From contig CM047942.1 of assembly GCA_026184415.1 (NCBI GenBank), forward strand, positions 372,001-436,000: a stretch of DNA of 64,000 bases. Direction: 5' to 3'. Position numbers and translations under genes: made by a program. This DNA comes from Trichothecium roseum (taxonomy: Eukaryota; Ascomycota; Sordariomycetes; Hypocreales). Shown here in pieces: positions 20,979 to 32,171 of the stretch (positions within the stretch are counted from its first letter, which is position 1; every line of letters starts with the position of its first letter). The notes under the pieces were generated by a model. The model ran no database searches, was not told the DNA's origin, and saw nothing but the letters and a program-made list of their open reading frames with translations.

Positions 20979-23060
20979 CTACAGCTTGGATTCCCTCTTG
21001 ACCGGCTTCGCTAGGACATCCTCTTCGCCCGCCTCGGTGACCAAATAATCAATATCGCGCGTATTCACCAGCTTAGACGTCGCCTGATCCAGGCTAGTGA
21101 TGCCCAATAGCCTCATCGACGTCTCGAGCTCGTCTTTGAGAACTAGAAGAGTCAAGCTTGTTAGCTTCTCGTCGGATTCCATAAGATGAAATGGATTCTG
21201 TGTACTGTTTGAGGCGAAAAGACGAAAAGAGAAGGAGGAGAAGAAAAGAAAGGAAGAAGAAGGGAAAAGGAAAAGAAGACGTACTTTGCGTAAGGTGTTG
21301 GACGCCTTCCTGCCCATAGAGGAGCGAGTACAGATACGGCCTGCCGATGCCCACGGCCGTGGCGCCCAGGGCAATGGCCTTTAGGATATCGGACCCGCGC
21401 TCGAAGCCGCCGTCGATGTAGACCTCGAGCTTGCCAAAGACCCAAGGGCACTGCTTGCGCAATTCTAGCAGCACCAGGATGCTCGCCTGCGACCTACCAC
21501 ACCATGAATGTCAGCCTTTTGACGTCTCGCGCTTACGGATATAGGGCTCTACTGAAAAAGAAAGAAAAAAACTTACCCGTCCAAAGACCTTCCGCCGTGG
21601 TTGCTCAGCAGCACGCCGTCGACCCCAAACTCCACCGCCTTGACCACGTCGTCGGCGGTCTGCACCCCCTTGAGCACGACGGGCAGGCCGCCGCTGGCCT
21701 CCCTTATCCAGGCCAGGTCCCCCCAGACGAGGGACTTGTCGATGTACCGCGCCATGAGCCGGCCCAGGCCGCTGCCCTTTCTGTCGCCGCCGCTGATCTC
21801 GCCGCCGCTGATGGAAGAGCGCAGGGCGGTGGCCTGGGCCGCGCGCTCGTCGGCCTCGCGCTTGCCCGGGACGGGGGCGTCGACGGTGACGAAGACGGCG
21901 CGGACGCCGAGGGAGCGGGCCTGGCGGAGCAGGGCCGTCGTCTTGGCCCGGTCCGAGTTGACGTAGAGCTGCAGGAAGAAGGGGTGGTCCGGGGGAGCGG
22001 CGGAGATGATGGACTTGAGGGTGTAGGAGGCGTTGCTGGAGATCTATACGAAAAGGTCGTGTCAGACATCAAAAGACCCAATTGCATCAAAAGGAAGAAG
22101 AAGAGGAGGAGGAGGAGGAGCAAGAAGGAGGAGGCAGGTTCAGTGAGTAAAAAGGGGGGTAAGAGAGGACTCACGCATTGGAAAATACCCTCGTTGGCGA
22201 CGCCCCGGCTTATGGCCAGCTCCCCGTCCGGATGCACCAGCCTCGCCATGGCGGCCGGGCTCACGAAGAAGGGCGCCGCGCTCCTGGAGCCGAGGATGGT
22301 CCTCGACGTGTCCACGGCCGCGACGTCGCGCAGGACGCGCGGGCGGAGCATGACCCTGCGCACCAGCTCCCTGTTCTTGCCGTGCGTCACCAGGTCCGTC
22401 GCCGCGGAGGAGTAGAAGGCCCAGGTCTTGGGGGCGAGGTGCGCGGACGCGGCGAGGGTGAGGTCGGGGCTGCTGAGGATGGAGGAGAGGGGGGGCGGCG
22501 TCGCCGGGTCTGCTGCTGGGGGGGATATCGGCATGGTGGGTGTCGTGGTGGGAGGTGTGCTGGTATTATTGTTGATGCTGCCGACCTGGGCCTGACCGCC
22601 GACCTGGGTCTCGCTGCCGTCTTGGACGACGGGGGCGTCGTCGTCGGGGCCGGCGGGCTGCGGGAGGAGGAGGGAACCCATGAGCTTTTCCTTGGGGAGC
22701 TGCTCGATTATGTCCGGGGCATGAACTGAATCGAATACTTTTGTCGCGTTGGACCCGGCGCACCTGAGCAACACTGGATGCAACGAGTTAGCCTGGCTGT
22801 TTTTTTTTTCCTTTTCTTTTTCCTACTATGCCGTCCTCTACTTCCTCTTCGCTCGATTCCTCTTCTTTTGGAAGGAGTTTCCGTGTCTTCATCTCGATGG
22901 AGGGATGGGAAAACTCACCGGCTGAACCTCCAGGATGCTCGGCGACGAAATCGGTAATGTCCCACACCTTTTGATGCACGGCTATCCAGCAGTCCGTCTC
23001 GGTGTTGTGCTTGCTGAGGCTGTCGAGCGTGATGACCTTGTCTTCTTCCCGTTCTTCCAT
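20979..23060 (-). CDS. flavocytochrome b2, L-lactate dehydrogenase (cytochrome)
   Basis: Five exons on the minus strand, 22919-23060, 22175-22773, 21577-22043, 21285-21493 and 20979-21142, giving 526 residues. The N-terminal cytochrome b5-like domain has WIAVHQKVWDITDFVAEHPGGS with the haem-ligand His. The FMN alpha-hydroxyacid dehydrogenase domain follows with FYSSAATD, APFFVSPAAMARLVHPDGE, FLQLYVNSDR, the active-site SNHGGRSLDG and the phosphate-binding EVYIDGGFERGSDILKA and GIGRPYLY. The family oxidises L-lactate (or a related 2-hydroxy acid) to the keto acid and passes electrons to cytochrome c. No clear mitochondrial presequence is visible, so a cytosolic or other role is possible. The hinge between the domains is long and rich in Pro, Thr and Gly. 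The gene is divergent from the keto-acid aldolase gene. Confidence 0.92.
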
Positions 23061-23723
23061 TCTTTATATAACCTTTTTGATCAACCTTTTCAATTCCTTC
23101 TTTTTTCTCCCCTTCAACGACAAGTATTACATTCACCGCCACGAGTCCAATTCAAATAAAAAAAAACCCTTTTTCTTGAATAATTGCCCGATTCGTTACG
23201 AGGACAATGTTTTATCGGAGACTGCCTCCCCTGAATTGATTTGATCTATTCTACGGAGTATGGGTTTTCGTATAGGGAAAGAGCCGGCGATGGTGCCGAA
23301 TGGGTACCGAAGGGGGCCGAAGGGGTATCTTCGCCGGGGGGAAGAATGGCAAGTTCATCGGCCATGTCGCCGAGCAAGGGTCGGCCCACATCCGGATTCC
23401 TGCCGATCACGTCCGACCGCAGACACACACATACGTACGGCACTGAACCCCCAGGGTCTCACCATAAACCGCATGCTGCATGCAGGAGAAGCGGAAGCGA
23501 AGCGAGAATCGCGTATACAAAAAAGCGGCATATTCTCGATTTCCCATCACGTCGTGGATACCCTGATAGCTGGTGTTATCCTCGTCGCTTTGGTATCTCG
23601 CAACTTGACCTCCCTCGGTCTCACATTTACACACACACACACACACTTCTCTCTATCGCTACACCATTCTCCCCTCAACCTCTATACCTCAGCCCAAAAA
23701 AACCATATAGAGACTCCATCAAG
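23061..23723. promoter_or_regulatory. divergent promoter region, flavocytochrome b2 / aldolase
   Basis: These 663 bases separate the start codons of two divergent metabolic genes. Visible are TACGGAGTA at 23252-23260, an AC microsatellite at about 23628-23646 and a C/T-rich leader up to the aldolase ATG. No operator can be named. Confidence 0.5.
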
Positions 23724-24743
23724 ATGCCCACGAGCACCATCCCCCCCAAGGCCAAACCCCTACCCCCGGGCGTCTACACGCCCGTGGTAACCCTCTACGG
23801 GCCGCCCTCCCCCTCGGACCCCTCCGCCTCCCAGCCCGTGGACCTCGACGCCATGCGCCTCCACTGCCGGCACCTCATCGCCTCGGGCATGCACGGCCTC
23901 GTCTACCTCGGCACCAACGGCGAGCTCCCCCTCCTCACCTCCGCCGAGCGCCACGCCATCATCTCCATGGCCTCGGAGACGGCCCTCGCCCTCAAAGGAC
24001 CTTCCTACCCCGTCGTGGCCGGCATATCGGCCCCCTCGACGCACGAGACCATCCTCAACGCCCGCTCCGCCGCCTCCGCCGGCGCCTCCTTCGCCCTCCT
24101 CCTGCCCCCCAGCTACTGGCCCAAGTCCCTGTCCCCGGACGCCCTGCTCCAGTACTACCGCGACGTGGCCACGTCATCGCCCATCCCCATCGTCGTATAC
24201 AACTTCCCCGCCGTAACCTCGGGCACCGACCTCGACTCGGACCAGATCGCCGCCCTGGCCGAGCACCCCAACATCGTCGCCGTCAAGCTCACCTGCGGCA
24301 ACCTCGGCAAGCTGACCCGCCTGACCTCCCGCTTCTCGCCCGCGCAGTTCGGCGTCTTCGGCGGAAGCAGCGATTACCTCCTCCCCACGCTGCGCTCCGG
24401 CGGCAGCGGCTGCGTCACGGGGCTGGGCAACGTCTTCCCCGCCTCGGTGGCCAGGGGCGTCTACGACGCGTGGGCGAGGAGCACCGAGAACGGCGGGCAG
24501 GAAGAAGCCGCGAGCGCGAGCGCGAAAAAGGCCCAGGACGCCGTGGCCAACTCGGAGTGGGCGTGCAAGAAGGGCCTCGCCATGACAAAGTACGGCGCGT
24601 GGCACTTTGTCGGCAAGGGGCTCGGGCTCGACGAGGCCGCCTTCGAGATGAGGAGGCCGTACGGGCCGCTGGGGGAGGCGCAGAAGCGGTGGGCGCTGGA
24701 GACGCTGGGCGTGTTGGAGGGCATAGAAAAGGAGCTTTTATAA
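23724..24743 (+). CDS. DHDPS/N-acetylneuraminate lyase-family keto-acid aldolase
   Basis: A single-exon protein of 339 residues from the ATG at 23724 (ATCAAGATGCC). The open frame runs about 480 bases further upstream, but that part is promoter-like and includes the AC repeat. Class I Schiff-base aldolase fold: GVYTPVVTLYG near the start, GTNGELPLLTSAER (the GTTGE-type pyruvate-carboxylate loop), Tyr159 in VVYNFPAV and the Schiff-base Lys188 in IVAVKLTCGN, then GVFGGSSDYLLPTLRSGGSG. Members cleave or form 2-keto acids using pyruvate. In fungi related proteins serve as 4-hydroxy-2-oxoglutarate or 2-keto-3-deoxy-L-galactonate aldolases; which applies here is not determined. Lysine synthesis is unlikely, since fungi use the aminoadipate route. 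Confidence 0.9.
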   Translation: MPTSTIPPKAKPLPPGVYTPVVTLYGPPSPSDPSASQPVDLDAMRLHCRHLIASGMHGLVYLGTNGELPLLTSAERHAIISMASETALALKGPSYPVVAGISAPSTHETILNARSAASAGASFALLLPPSYWPKSLSPDALLQYYRDVATSSPIPIVVYNFPAVTSGTDLDSDQIAALAEHPNIVAVKLTCGNLGKLTRLTSRFSPAQFGVFGGSSDYLLPTLRSGGSGCVTGLGNVFPASVARGVYDAWARSTENGGQEEAASASAKKAQDAVANSEWACKKGLAMTKYGAWHFVGKGLGLDEAAFEMRRPYGPLGEAQKRWALETLGVLEGIEKELL

Positions 24744-25090
24744 TATCCCACACATAAATATATCAACATGGCATTTTTCCCCCCCCCCCCGCAAATTTCA
24801 GTCACTTGATAAGCGTAAAAATGTTTTGATTATGGGATATTTTGATTTCATTATCTATTATCTCTCTCCTGCTGCAAGGACATCGCCGAGAAGCAAAGTA
24901 GAGCGAACAAGGGATATCCAATCCCGATCCTATCCTCCACAGGTCATCATCGTAAGGAACGTGAAGCGAAAAACAGTAACAATAACGGTATAGAGAAAAA
25001 GGAGGTATATGCTATGCCCCGACAGGAACGCCAATCGCCAAAAAAAAAAAGGTAGAAAAGGGGTGACAAAGAGAGTTATTGACGAGGCCC
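24744..25090. other. intergenic between convergent genes
   Basis: The 3' regions of the aldolase and the Alt a 1-like gene. Contains a C homopolymer at about 24779-24790 and an A run near 25038-25050. Confidence 0.5.
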
Positions 25091-25660
25091 TTATACCCTG
25101 CGCATGACGGTGCTCATCTCCTCGACGGGGGCCTGGGCGTCGACGACGTTGCAGTCAATGTTGCGCGTCGAGTAGATGGAGCCCTGGTGCCAGTCGGGGT
25201 TGGTCCACTCCTTCTCCTCGCACGTCAAGTTGAGCACGACGCCGCCGCGGGCCTCGAAGCGGCCGCCCTCGTCGACGCACTCCCACGTCTGGTTGACGCG
25301 CAGCTCGCCCGAGGGGCGGCTGAAGCTCCACGTGGCCGACGTGGTGCCGTCGTCGCCCGTGTCGCAGGCGTACACCTGGCCGCCGCCGTAGAAGAAGTCG
25401 TTGAGCCAGTTGGACTCGGCGGCGCAGACGGGCCGCGAGGCGGGGACCGCCGGGTTGCCCAGGGTGAAGTTTACGTAGCCCCACGAGTTCTGGTGGGCGG
25501 GCGTGGAGAAGGTGTACGAGGCGTGGAAGTCGAACTTGTCGACGGACCAGAGGTCCATGTCCTGCGACCGCTTGACGCACGAGTCGGCGGCGGCGGCGCG
25601 GGGCGTGGGCGCGGACAGGGCGGTGCCGGCCAGGAGGATGGTGCTCAGGGCGGAGAACAT
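25091..25660 (-). CDS. small secreted protein, AA1-like (Alt a 1-type) fold
   Basis: A single-exon 189-residue protein. It opens with a signal peptide (MFSALSTILLAGTALSAPTP, cleavage probably after the SAP region). The mature part has six cysteines (in DSCVK, PVCAA, YACDT, WECVD, LTCEE and IDCNV), enough for three disulphides, and strand-rich aromatic segments such as DLWSVDKFDFHASYTFS and NSWGYVNFTLGN. This resembles AA1-like domain proteins, the secreted beta-barrel family named after Alternaria Alt a 1, found widely in plant- and insect-associated fungi. Several NxT/NxS sites (NFTL, NQTW, NLTC) suggest glycosylation. Function is not established; a role at the host or environment interface is inference. 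Its start is flanked upstream by nearly 5 kb without another gene. Confidence 0.8.
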   Translation of the reverse strand: MFSALSTILLAGTALSAPTPRAAAADSCVKRSQDMDLWSVDKFDFHASYTFSTPAHQNSWGYVNFTLGNPAVPASRPVCAAESNWLNDFFYGGGQVYACDTGDDGTTSATWSFSRPSGELRVNQTWECVDEGGRFEARGGVVLNLTCEEKEWTNPDWHQGSIYSTRNIDCNVVDAQAPVEEMSTVMRRV

Positions 25661-28492
25661 TTTGTATGCTGTGTATAAGGTAAAGCCGAGGTGGTTGTTG
25701 GCGTTCTTATTGCTGTTGATGAAGGCGGATGGAAGCTTCTTTGTATGTAATCCGTAGGTCTTGAACCGTCCAGGGGTGTTTGTTTGGTAAAAGTATAATG
25801 TGTGGGTTGATGGAGCAAGTGGGAGCTGATCTGAGCTTGCTGTTGTTTGTTGGTATTGATGATGGGGAAAAACACAATCGACAGGAAAGAGCGAGGATGC
25901 GGTCGAGCTTTATACAAGAATCACGGCGATGACTCGCTTGTACAACGAGCCCACCAACAGGGGGGTGTCAACGCTGTCAAGATACTTAGATACCGAGAGG
26001 TTGTCTAGTGTGCAAGGTGTTAGTAGGGAGTACGGGCAGGGGTGTGGTGGTGCTGGTGGATGGGAAGAGGGGTCGGGTCGGACACAACACCATGACGTAG
26101 GACAAATCTCGTATTTCCCAGCAACCCAGATGGCGAGAACCAGTGACGAGGGGGGAGGGACGAGGAGGGAAGATTTCCAGTCGGAGGTGACGGCAGAGCT
26201 GTTGAGCTGTGTGGCTTGGCAGGATACTACTGCTACTACCACCATCACCACTGCTACTACTACTACTACAACGCTGCTGCTGCTGCCACTCACACGCGCA
26301 TTGCCTAGTCCGTGTCATTCATTCATGCAGACGTACGCAGCGTCGCAACGCCGGTTTCTTAGTTCTTGGGTTACCACTGCTTGACCCCCGGGCGCCCAGA
26401 ACGCCGGGATGAGGGGAGCAGTACTACACCACTACACCACTCCACCACAGCAGTGCAGTACTGCTTGGTAGTCTCGTACTCCGTAGAGCAAGACGGGACG
26501 GGTTTAGCTCTCGTGGTTGGAGCAAGAGCAAAAAAAAAGAGCGGCGATGGGGTTTCCAAGAATAGGCTGGGCGATCGGCCCTCGTATTCCACGGGGCTAA
26601 AAAGACGACTACTCTTGGCCTCTTTTCGCCCATATCCAGTCGTCTTGATGCCGTCTTTTCCATTTACACGCACTGCTATTCCGTACCGTAGTATAGAAAG
26701 TATCCATTTCCATATAGTTGTATATCCAATGTTTTGCCTAGATGATGCAATTTCTTTTCCGCCTTTCAATTTTCTTTCTTCACTGGTGTTACAACGCCAT
26801 GTTACCTTGGTAGCAGTAAGTGTCCTTGGAGGGGAGCAATAACAGCGTACAGAGCTGTCGCTGGGGTGTGGCTGAGTAACGACGCCGAGCGCATTTGAAT
26901 GTCTCTCGGTCATTGGGAACGGGACTGGCGTCGACGGTAACGACGCCCGTCTTGATTTTTTTCTCTCTGACAGCCGGGGGCTCATAGTGTTTAGGGTTTT
27001 TAAGCTTAGACCGGAGGGATTTTCCAGAGGGAAGCCGTCTTGACATGTCAGGGTCTAGAACCGAGGGGAAAGGAAATAGACAGAGTTTTTTTTTCCCTTT
27101 TTTTTTAGATGCGAAAAAGTCTTTCTGGCGTCTAAACTAAAAGACGATTCTTTTTAGTGAGGGGATAGTGTTTGATTTTTTTTTTTTTGTTGATTTTTTC
27201 TTCTCCTCGCCGTTTCGAAATCTGCATTGTTTTCTACGATGATGGCGTTCGTTCTTTCATGCGCGGTAAACACATCCCAGGCTAGGGGACATCAAGTCAC
27301 CCGACCCGAGGACAGAAAGAAAAAAAAAAAGAAAAACCCTGCTCCCGATCTGCCATCTGCCTGCCACTCGCCTGTGGCGCACCCCCGTCCGTCCGCCGAT
27401 ACGGGATGCTACTACTCTACTCCGTAGTCATGACAGCGCAGACGTGGCAGCCATCCCTCGCTGCCCGTCTAGTCTGCGTAAACGTCTCTCCCTCTATTTT
27501 TCCAGCGTCGCATTGGTGGCGTCATAACACCGCTGCCGGCAGTGACAGGACGGGGGCTACGGAGTATACCTACCCGTTGATCACTGCCGAACGCAGGGTC
27601 TTCCAAGAGGAGAGAGCTGCAGCTGTAGCTCCGCCGGGGGAGCAGCAATAACAGCAGCAGCAGCAGCAAGCAGCGCAACCCCAACTCCGGATCCCCTACT
27701 AGTACATATGTACAGGCGGAAAAGGTGGGCTGACCCCGCTGTTAGACGTCAGGTGTAAACCACCACCGCAGAACTAACGTCGATCCGCGTATGCGTCCTC
27801 TCCACTGCCTTTTTGCTTGGCGGGTTGTTACGTGCGGGTCGTGCGTCATCTCTCCCATCCCGCCCGTCTGCCCCCCCAACCTCCAAAAAAAAAAAACTGC
27901 TACGGGCAGCCAGGGTGCAAGGGTAAACTCGGCTTGAATCAGATCACGAAGAAGTCGGTCAAGGCTCATAACTACGGGAGACACGGAAAAGACGTCTTTG
28001 TCTGCTGAGGATCTGAACGTTTTTTTTTTTTACCTTTTTTTTTGGCGGACACGGCCGACGCTGTGCGACGATGCATGGCCTTGGGTCCTACATATTTCAC
28101 AGACAGAGTACGGAGCACACACTTCGGAAAACGAGAGACATTTGCTGCCGTTTCTTTTTTGCTGCATTCACAACTCGAAATCTAAAAATGGTGCCATCGT
28201 AGTTACGCTGCATGGGGAGCCGGGGGAGAGAAAAAAAAGGTTGCCCATCGGACCAGAGGCGGTCAGCCAAGTAGCTTCGTAGAAGACGACATCTTAGCAT
28301 CCGGCGTCGTAAAGGCAGTTTTAGCAACAGATGGAGGCAGTGGACGGATTGTACATAGTAGGGGCAATGTCTAGCAGCGAGGACCGAACATGTCTCGGGC
28401 TGCGCGCGCTTCGGGCGGCCCGGGTCGTCATTGTTGATTGTTCGATAACCCTCCGAACCCCCTCCGTAGAGAGCAACGGCAGTAACTACGGA

Positions 28493-28542
28493 ATAGTAGT
28501 AGTAGCAGTAGTAGTAGTGGTAGTAGTGGTGGTGGTAGTAGC
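28493..28542. repeat. TAG/TGG trinucleotide microsatellite
   Basis: An imperfect run of TAG units with interspersed CAG and TGG covers about 50 bases. Confidence 0.85.
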
Positions 28543-30283
28543 GAGCAGTGGCAACCCTCCTCGCGTGAAGTGGGGAGGGGAATAGTAGCATCGCGGGCAA
28601 AGCTTCATGACTTCGTACCCAGCCGCGTGCCCAAACAACCCAGCCCCAGAAGAGAAATAAATCACCAGTCCGCATACAAAGTGACTCAAGTCTAGTACTC
28701 CTAGGTTCGTCGTGTGTCTACTTTTGATGCCTACCATTAGGACACGGCTTGTCGCTGGCTTTTGGCTTTGGGGATGGGAAAGGAAAAATGACGTTGGATG
28801 CTACCCTGACTGGTATTACCGGGTCGGGGGAGGTGAATCGGCCGTGTACATCTGTTGATTATGGTAGCTACTACTACGACGGCGCGCGCACCTTGAGTGT
28901 GGACGACGTGCCAGGACTCGGCGGAAGGGGGAGGGAGGGGGAGGATACTAAACGGTAAAAAGCCGACGATGCTGTGCTGTCAAAGGTGAGTAGCATGCAG
29001 CCTGGCTGGAATCTTGGTGTGTTGCAAACCATCACATGCAATGCTGCCGCTGCGTATTGTACCAATTAACAAGCAAAACACTTTCTTCGCTCGCAAATCA
29101 ATCAAGGCCACGCACGCCTCTCCCTCGATACCCCGGAAGTCAAAGTGATGAGAAAGTGGGAGAATCTCTTTTTCGACTTGCCTACCCTGTTCCTAAATCT
29201 TATTCCCCTTGGCCGAAAAATACGATAAAACAGCCGTGGTGAGCCGTCGATGCAAGCTCGTCCTAAAATAGTAGAGTGACACCACTCCCATTATCCATTG
29301 GCTGGATAAATCCAACCCTCACTACTCCATACCCTCTGATAGGTAATAAAAAAAAACAGAAAAGAAGCAAGAAAAAAAAGCCTGCAAAGGAGTGCCTGAA
29401 TACGAACGGAACGGGCCCAGTTGTTTCTCCTCCCGAGTGAGACATGCATGTCACTCTCGTAGCATCTTGGAAGATGCTACCATACTATATGGTACGTTTT
29501 CCCCCCAAGAAAGCAAGCACAAAAAGGACAAAGCACAAAGCCCAAGACACAAGGACACAAAAAAAAAAAAGAAACACGAGGAGAATAGGCCGAGACTTTC
29601 CGTGTTCTTCATGTTGCGGCTATTTTCAGGTCGCCCGTATATTGAGGCGGGATAAATGATAAATGTCCCCGAGAGGTTCCCTGAACCCCCTCTTCCAGCA
29701 TGCGTACGAGGTATTGCCCAGTGTAGCAGTCTACTCCCCGGGAAAAGGGGTGAGCTTCTTGGCATTCATGAAAGAAAAAGAATGTGGTCATCACTGCAGT
29801 CCCAACACGAGACCGTCTCCTGTATTTCTACTTACGCCTGCTAGTGAAGTACAAAAGTCGTTATCCGGATTCATTACACGACGCATGAGCAAATTCTCTT
29901 CCAGGCTGGTTTACGGAGTACTGTGTAAGAGGGGTGTGTGTGGTGGGACGAAGGGGGACTCGCCCTCGTCCTCTCGACACGAGGCATAAGTCACCGAACA
30001 GTCTGTACCCACGTCAAACCATGCGTCACTGCCAAAATACGCGTCGGCCGATTCGCACACGAAAGCACCGCTTATTTGCGAATAACCAACATATTTCTTT
30101 TCTTTTCCTTTACCTAAAACGCCGTTGCTTGAGGGGTGTGTGCACGCGTGTGCGTGAATCATGAGCCTACCGCGCTCGGTATACCTACCTCCTTTTTTTC
30201 TTCACTTCACACGCCTTATTCCTATCCCATCCCATGCCGAACCCCGCATTTCACGCAAAATCGAATATCAGAAAACTTGGCAG

Positions 30284-30320
30284 GGCTGGCTGGCTGGCTG
30301 GCTGGCTGGCTTGCTGGCTG
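30284..30320. repeat. GGCT tetranucleotide microsatellite
   Basis: About eight consecutive GGCT units with one TTGCT interruption. Confidence 0.85.
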
Positions 30321-30514
30321 AACATGTGCGAAAGGAAAACAGAAGAACGAAAGAAAAAGACCGCCCCCGCTGACACCGAGATACCCGTTGACGCCCCTCC
30401 AATAGTGTTGAATGCGTAAATCAAACCTCCCTTCTCCTTTCCTCTCCCCCCCCCCCCCGATGTACTTTTCCTTCTCTCTCCTCGGCGTGTGACCCCCGTA
30501 TTCCCTCCTCCCCC

Positions 30515-32171
30515 TCACGCGTCGCGAGTATACTTCGATCCCCGCCTCCACCTCTCCCCATACCTAAACACCAGCATCGGCACCGGCGCCAGCACCAGAT
30601 TCGCCCCCGCCAGCACCGTAAACGCCCACCCGCGCCCGAACCCCTCAATCAGCGGCGTCGTCAGCAGCGGCAAAAAGGTCCCCATCAGGCACCGCGCCAC
30701 GATGAGCCCCGTCATCGCCGAGGCCGAGTAAGGGCCGAAGGCGTCGACCACGTACGCCGACAGCGGCACGTTGGCCAGCATCAGCGCGTTGCCGAAGACC
30801 ATGACGGACAGGAGCAGGGCCCACAGCGGCAGCGCCAGGTGCGCGATCCAGCCGTAGGCCGCCATGGCCACGGGCAGCGCCAGCCCGCCGGCTATGCTGA
30901 TGGGCAGCCGGTGCTCCGGCAGGCCGCGCCCGTCGTTGGCGGCCCGGAGCTTCACGTAGATGCGGTCGAGGAAGGTGTTGCAGAAGACGAGGCTGGCCGA
31001 GGAACCGACGCCTAGGAAACCATCATGTTAGAAAAAGAAATTCCTTTACTCGCAACGTGAAGAGGGCATAGCTTACTAAACGACATGAGACCGAAACCCG
31101 TCTGCGCAGGCGACAGCCCGTAAATCTCCGTCAGTATATCCGGCAACGTGACGGAAACAACGTAAAACTGCGCGAATATGACGGACCCGTACAGCGACAG
31201 CGCCATGAGGACGCCGGAGCTGCGAAACACGAACCCCGGCCTGGCGATAGCCTCCAGCAAGCCCCTAAGCCCCCGCTCCCCATCGACGTGCTCCCCATCG
31301 CCCCGCGCCTTGGCCCTCTTCTTCAGTATGGCGGCGCGGTACGTCTCGCGGAAGCACGTCAGGAAGAGCACCTCGCACAGCGCGGCCAGTCCAGCGGCGA
31401 TCCAGAGCGCCCACCTCCAGCTCAGCGTCTCGGCCACGGCGCCGCTGATGGCCGGGCCCACGGCGCCCCCGATGAGCGGCGACAGCAGGCACAGGCTCAT
31501 GGGCGAGCCCCTGTCCTCGGGGCCGAACATGTCGCCCACCACGGCCGGGTTCAGCACGTTGGACGTGACGAAGAGGCCCGACAGCAGGCGGGCCGTCACG
31601 AAGGCGGCCGTGGAGCGCGAGAGGGCCGCCCCCGCCGTGGCCAGGACGAAGAGCGTGGTGCAGACGTTGATGACGGGGTAGCGCCCGACCGTCTCGGACA
31701 GCGGGGCGATGAGCAGAGGTCCCGCCGCCTCGCCGAGCTCCCAGATGGTCACGAGGAGGACCGACGCCGACTTGTCCGCCGTGCCGTGGGAGAGGTCGGC
31801 GCTTATGCGGCTGGCCACAGGCACAACGCCGACGCAGTTGAATGTTCTAGAGAGAAGCGTCAGTACTCGTCATTCCGCCTTCGTCATGTCTGGTAGCGCC
31901 AATCCTGCGCAGGAGACGGGAATAAGACATACACGGCAAAGCCCATGAGGGTGAGGAGCATGGTGATGCCCCATTTAAACGGCTTGGGCCATTCCTGCGG
32001 GTTCGCGGAGTCGCCCTTGGGATCAAAGTCGACCAGCGTGTCCGAGCTGGAAGACGCATTCTCGGCCTGGCATCGACGTCGATGATGATGCTGCTGCTGA
32101 TGATGACCGTTGAGGATCTCCGTCGTGCCACCGAGGAGAGGCTCCGTCTCCTCGACGAAGTGAGAATTCAT
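30515..32171 (-). CDS. MFS exporter, DHA1 (polyamine/multidrug-type)
   Basis: Three exons on the minus strand, 31933-32171, 31077-31846 and 30515-31011, giving 501 residues. Donors are GTATGT, GTAAGC; the second joins MSFS to VGSSASLVF. The N-terminal 80 residues are cytoplasmic with a His/Gln run. The first splice yields LLTLMGFAVTFNCVGVVPVASRISADL, typical of the DHA1 H+ antiporter group. Then come PLSETVGRYPVINV (the motif A position), LSGLFVTSNVLNPAVVGDMF, GPAISGAVAETLSWRWALWI, and the C-terminal DAFGPYSASAMTGLIVARC and MLVFRYGERWRRGSKY characteristic of this group. Twelve membrane segments are expected, in the plasma membrane. Substrate unknown: drugs, polyamines or a metabolite. Confidence 0.9.

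Larger units (their letters stand above)
25661..30514. other. 4.9-kb gene-free region
   Basis: No convincing gene was found on either strand. Many ORFs of 60-200 codons overlap one another, lack recognisable motifs and are built over simple repeats. Features seen: many A or T runs of 9-12 bases (near 27091-27110, 27176-27190, 27313-27330, 28021-28045, 29562-29572), TACGGAGTA/TACTCCGTA motifs (26477, 27418, 27558, 29912), a TAG repeat and a GGCT repeat (listed separately). It includes the promoter of the AA1-like gene and the 3' side of the DHA1 exporter. A non-coding RNA cannot be excluded. Confidence 0.45.

Noticed and set aside
21504..22415. 303-codon plus-strand ORF
   Set aside because: Antisense shadow of flavocytochrome b2 exons, spanning two of its introns.
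23241..23723. 160-residue N-terminal extension of the aldolase
   Set aside because: The frame is open but runs over an AC microsatellite and a promoter-like pyrimidine tract, and family members begin near the ATG at 23724.
26371..26985. 204-codon minus-strand ORF
   Set aside because: It begins with ATG but has low-complexity basic composition and overlaps another long frame on the plus strand; no homology-like motif was visible.
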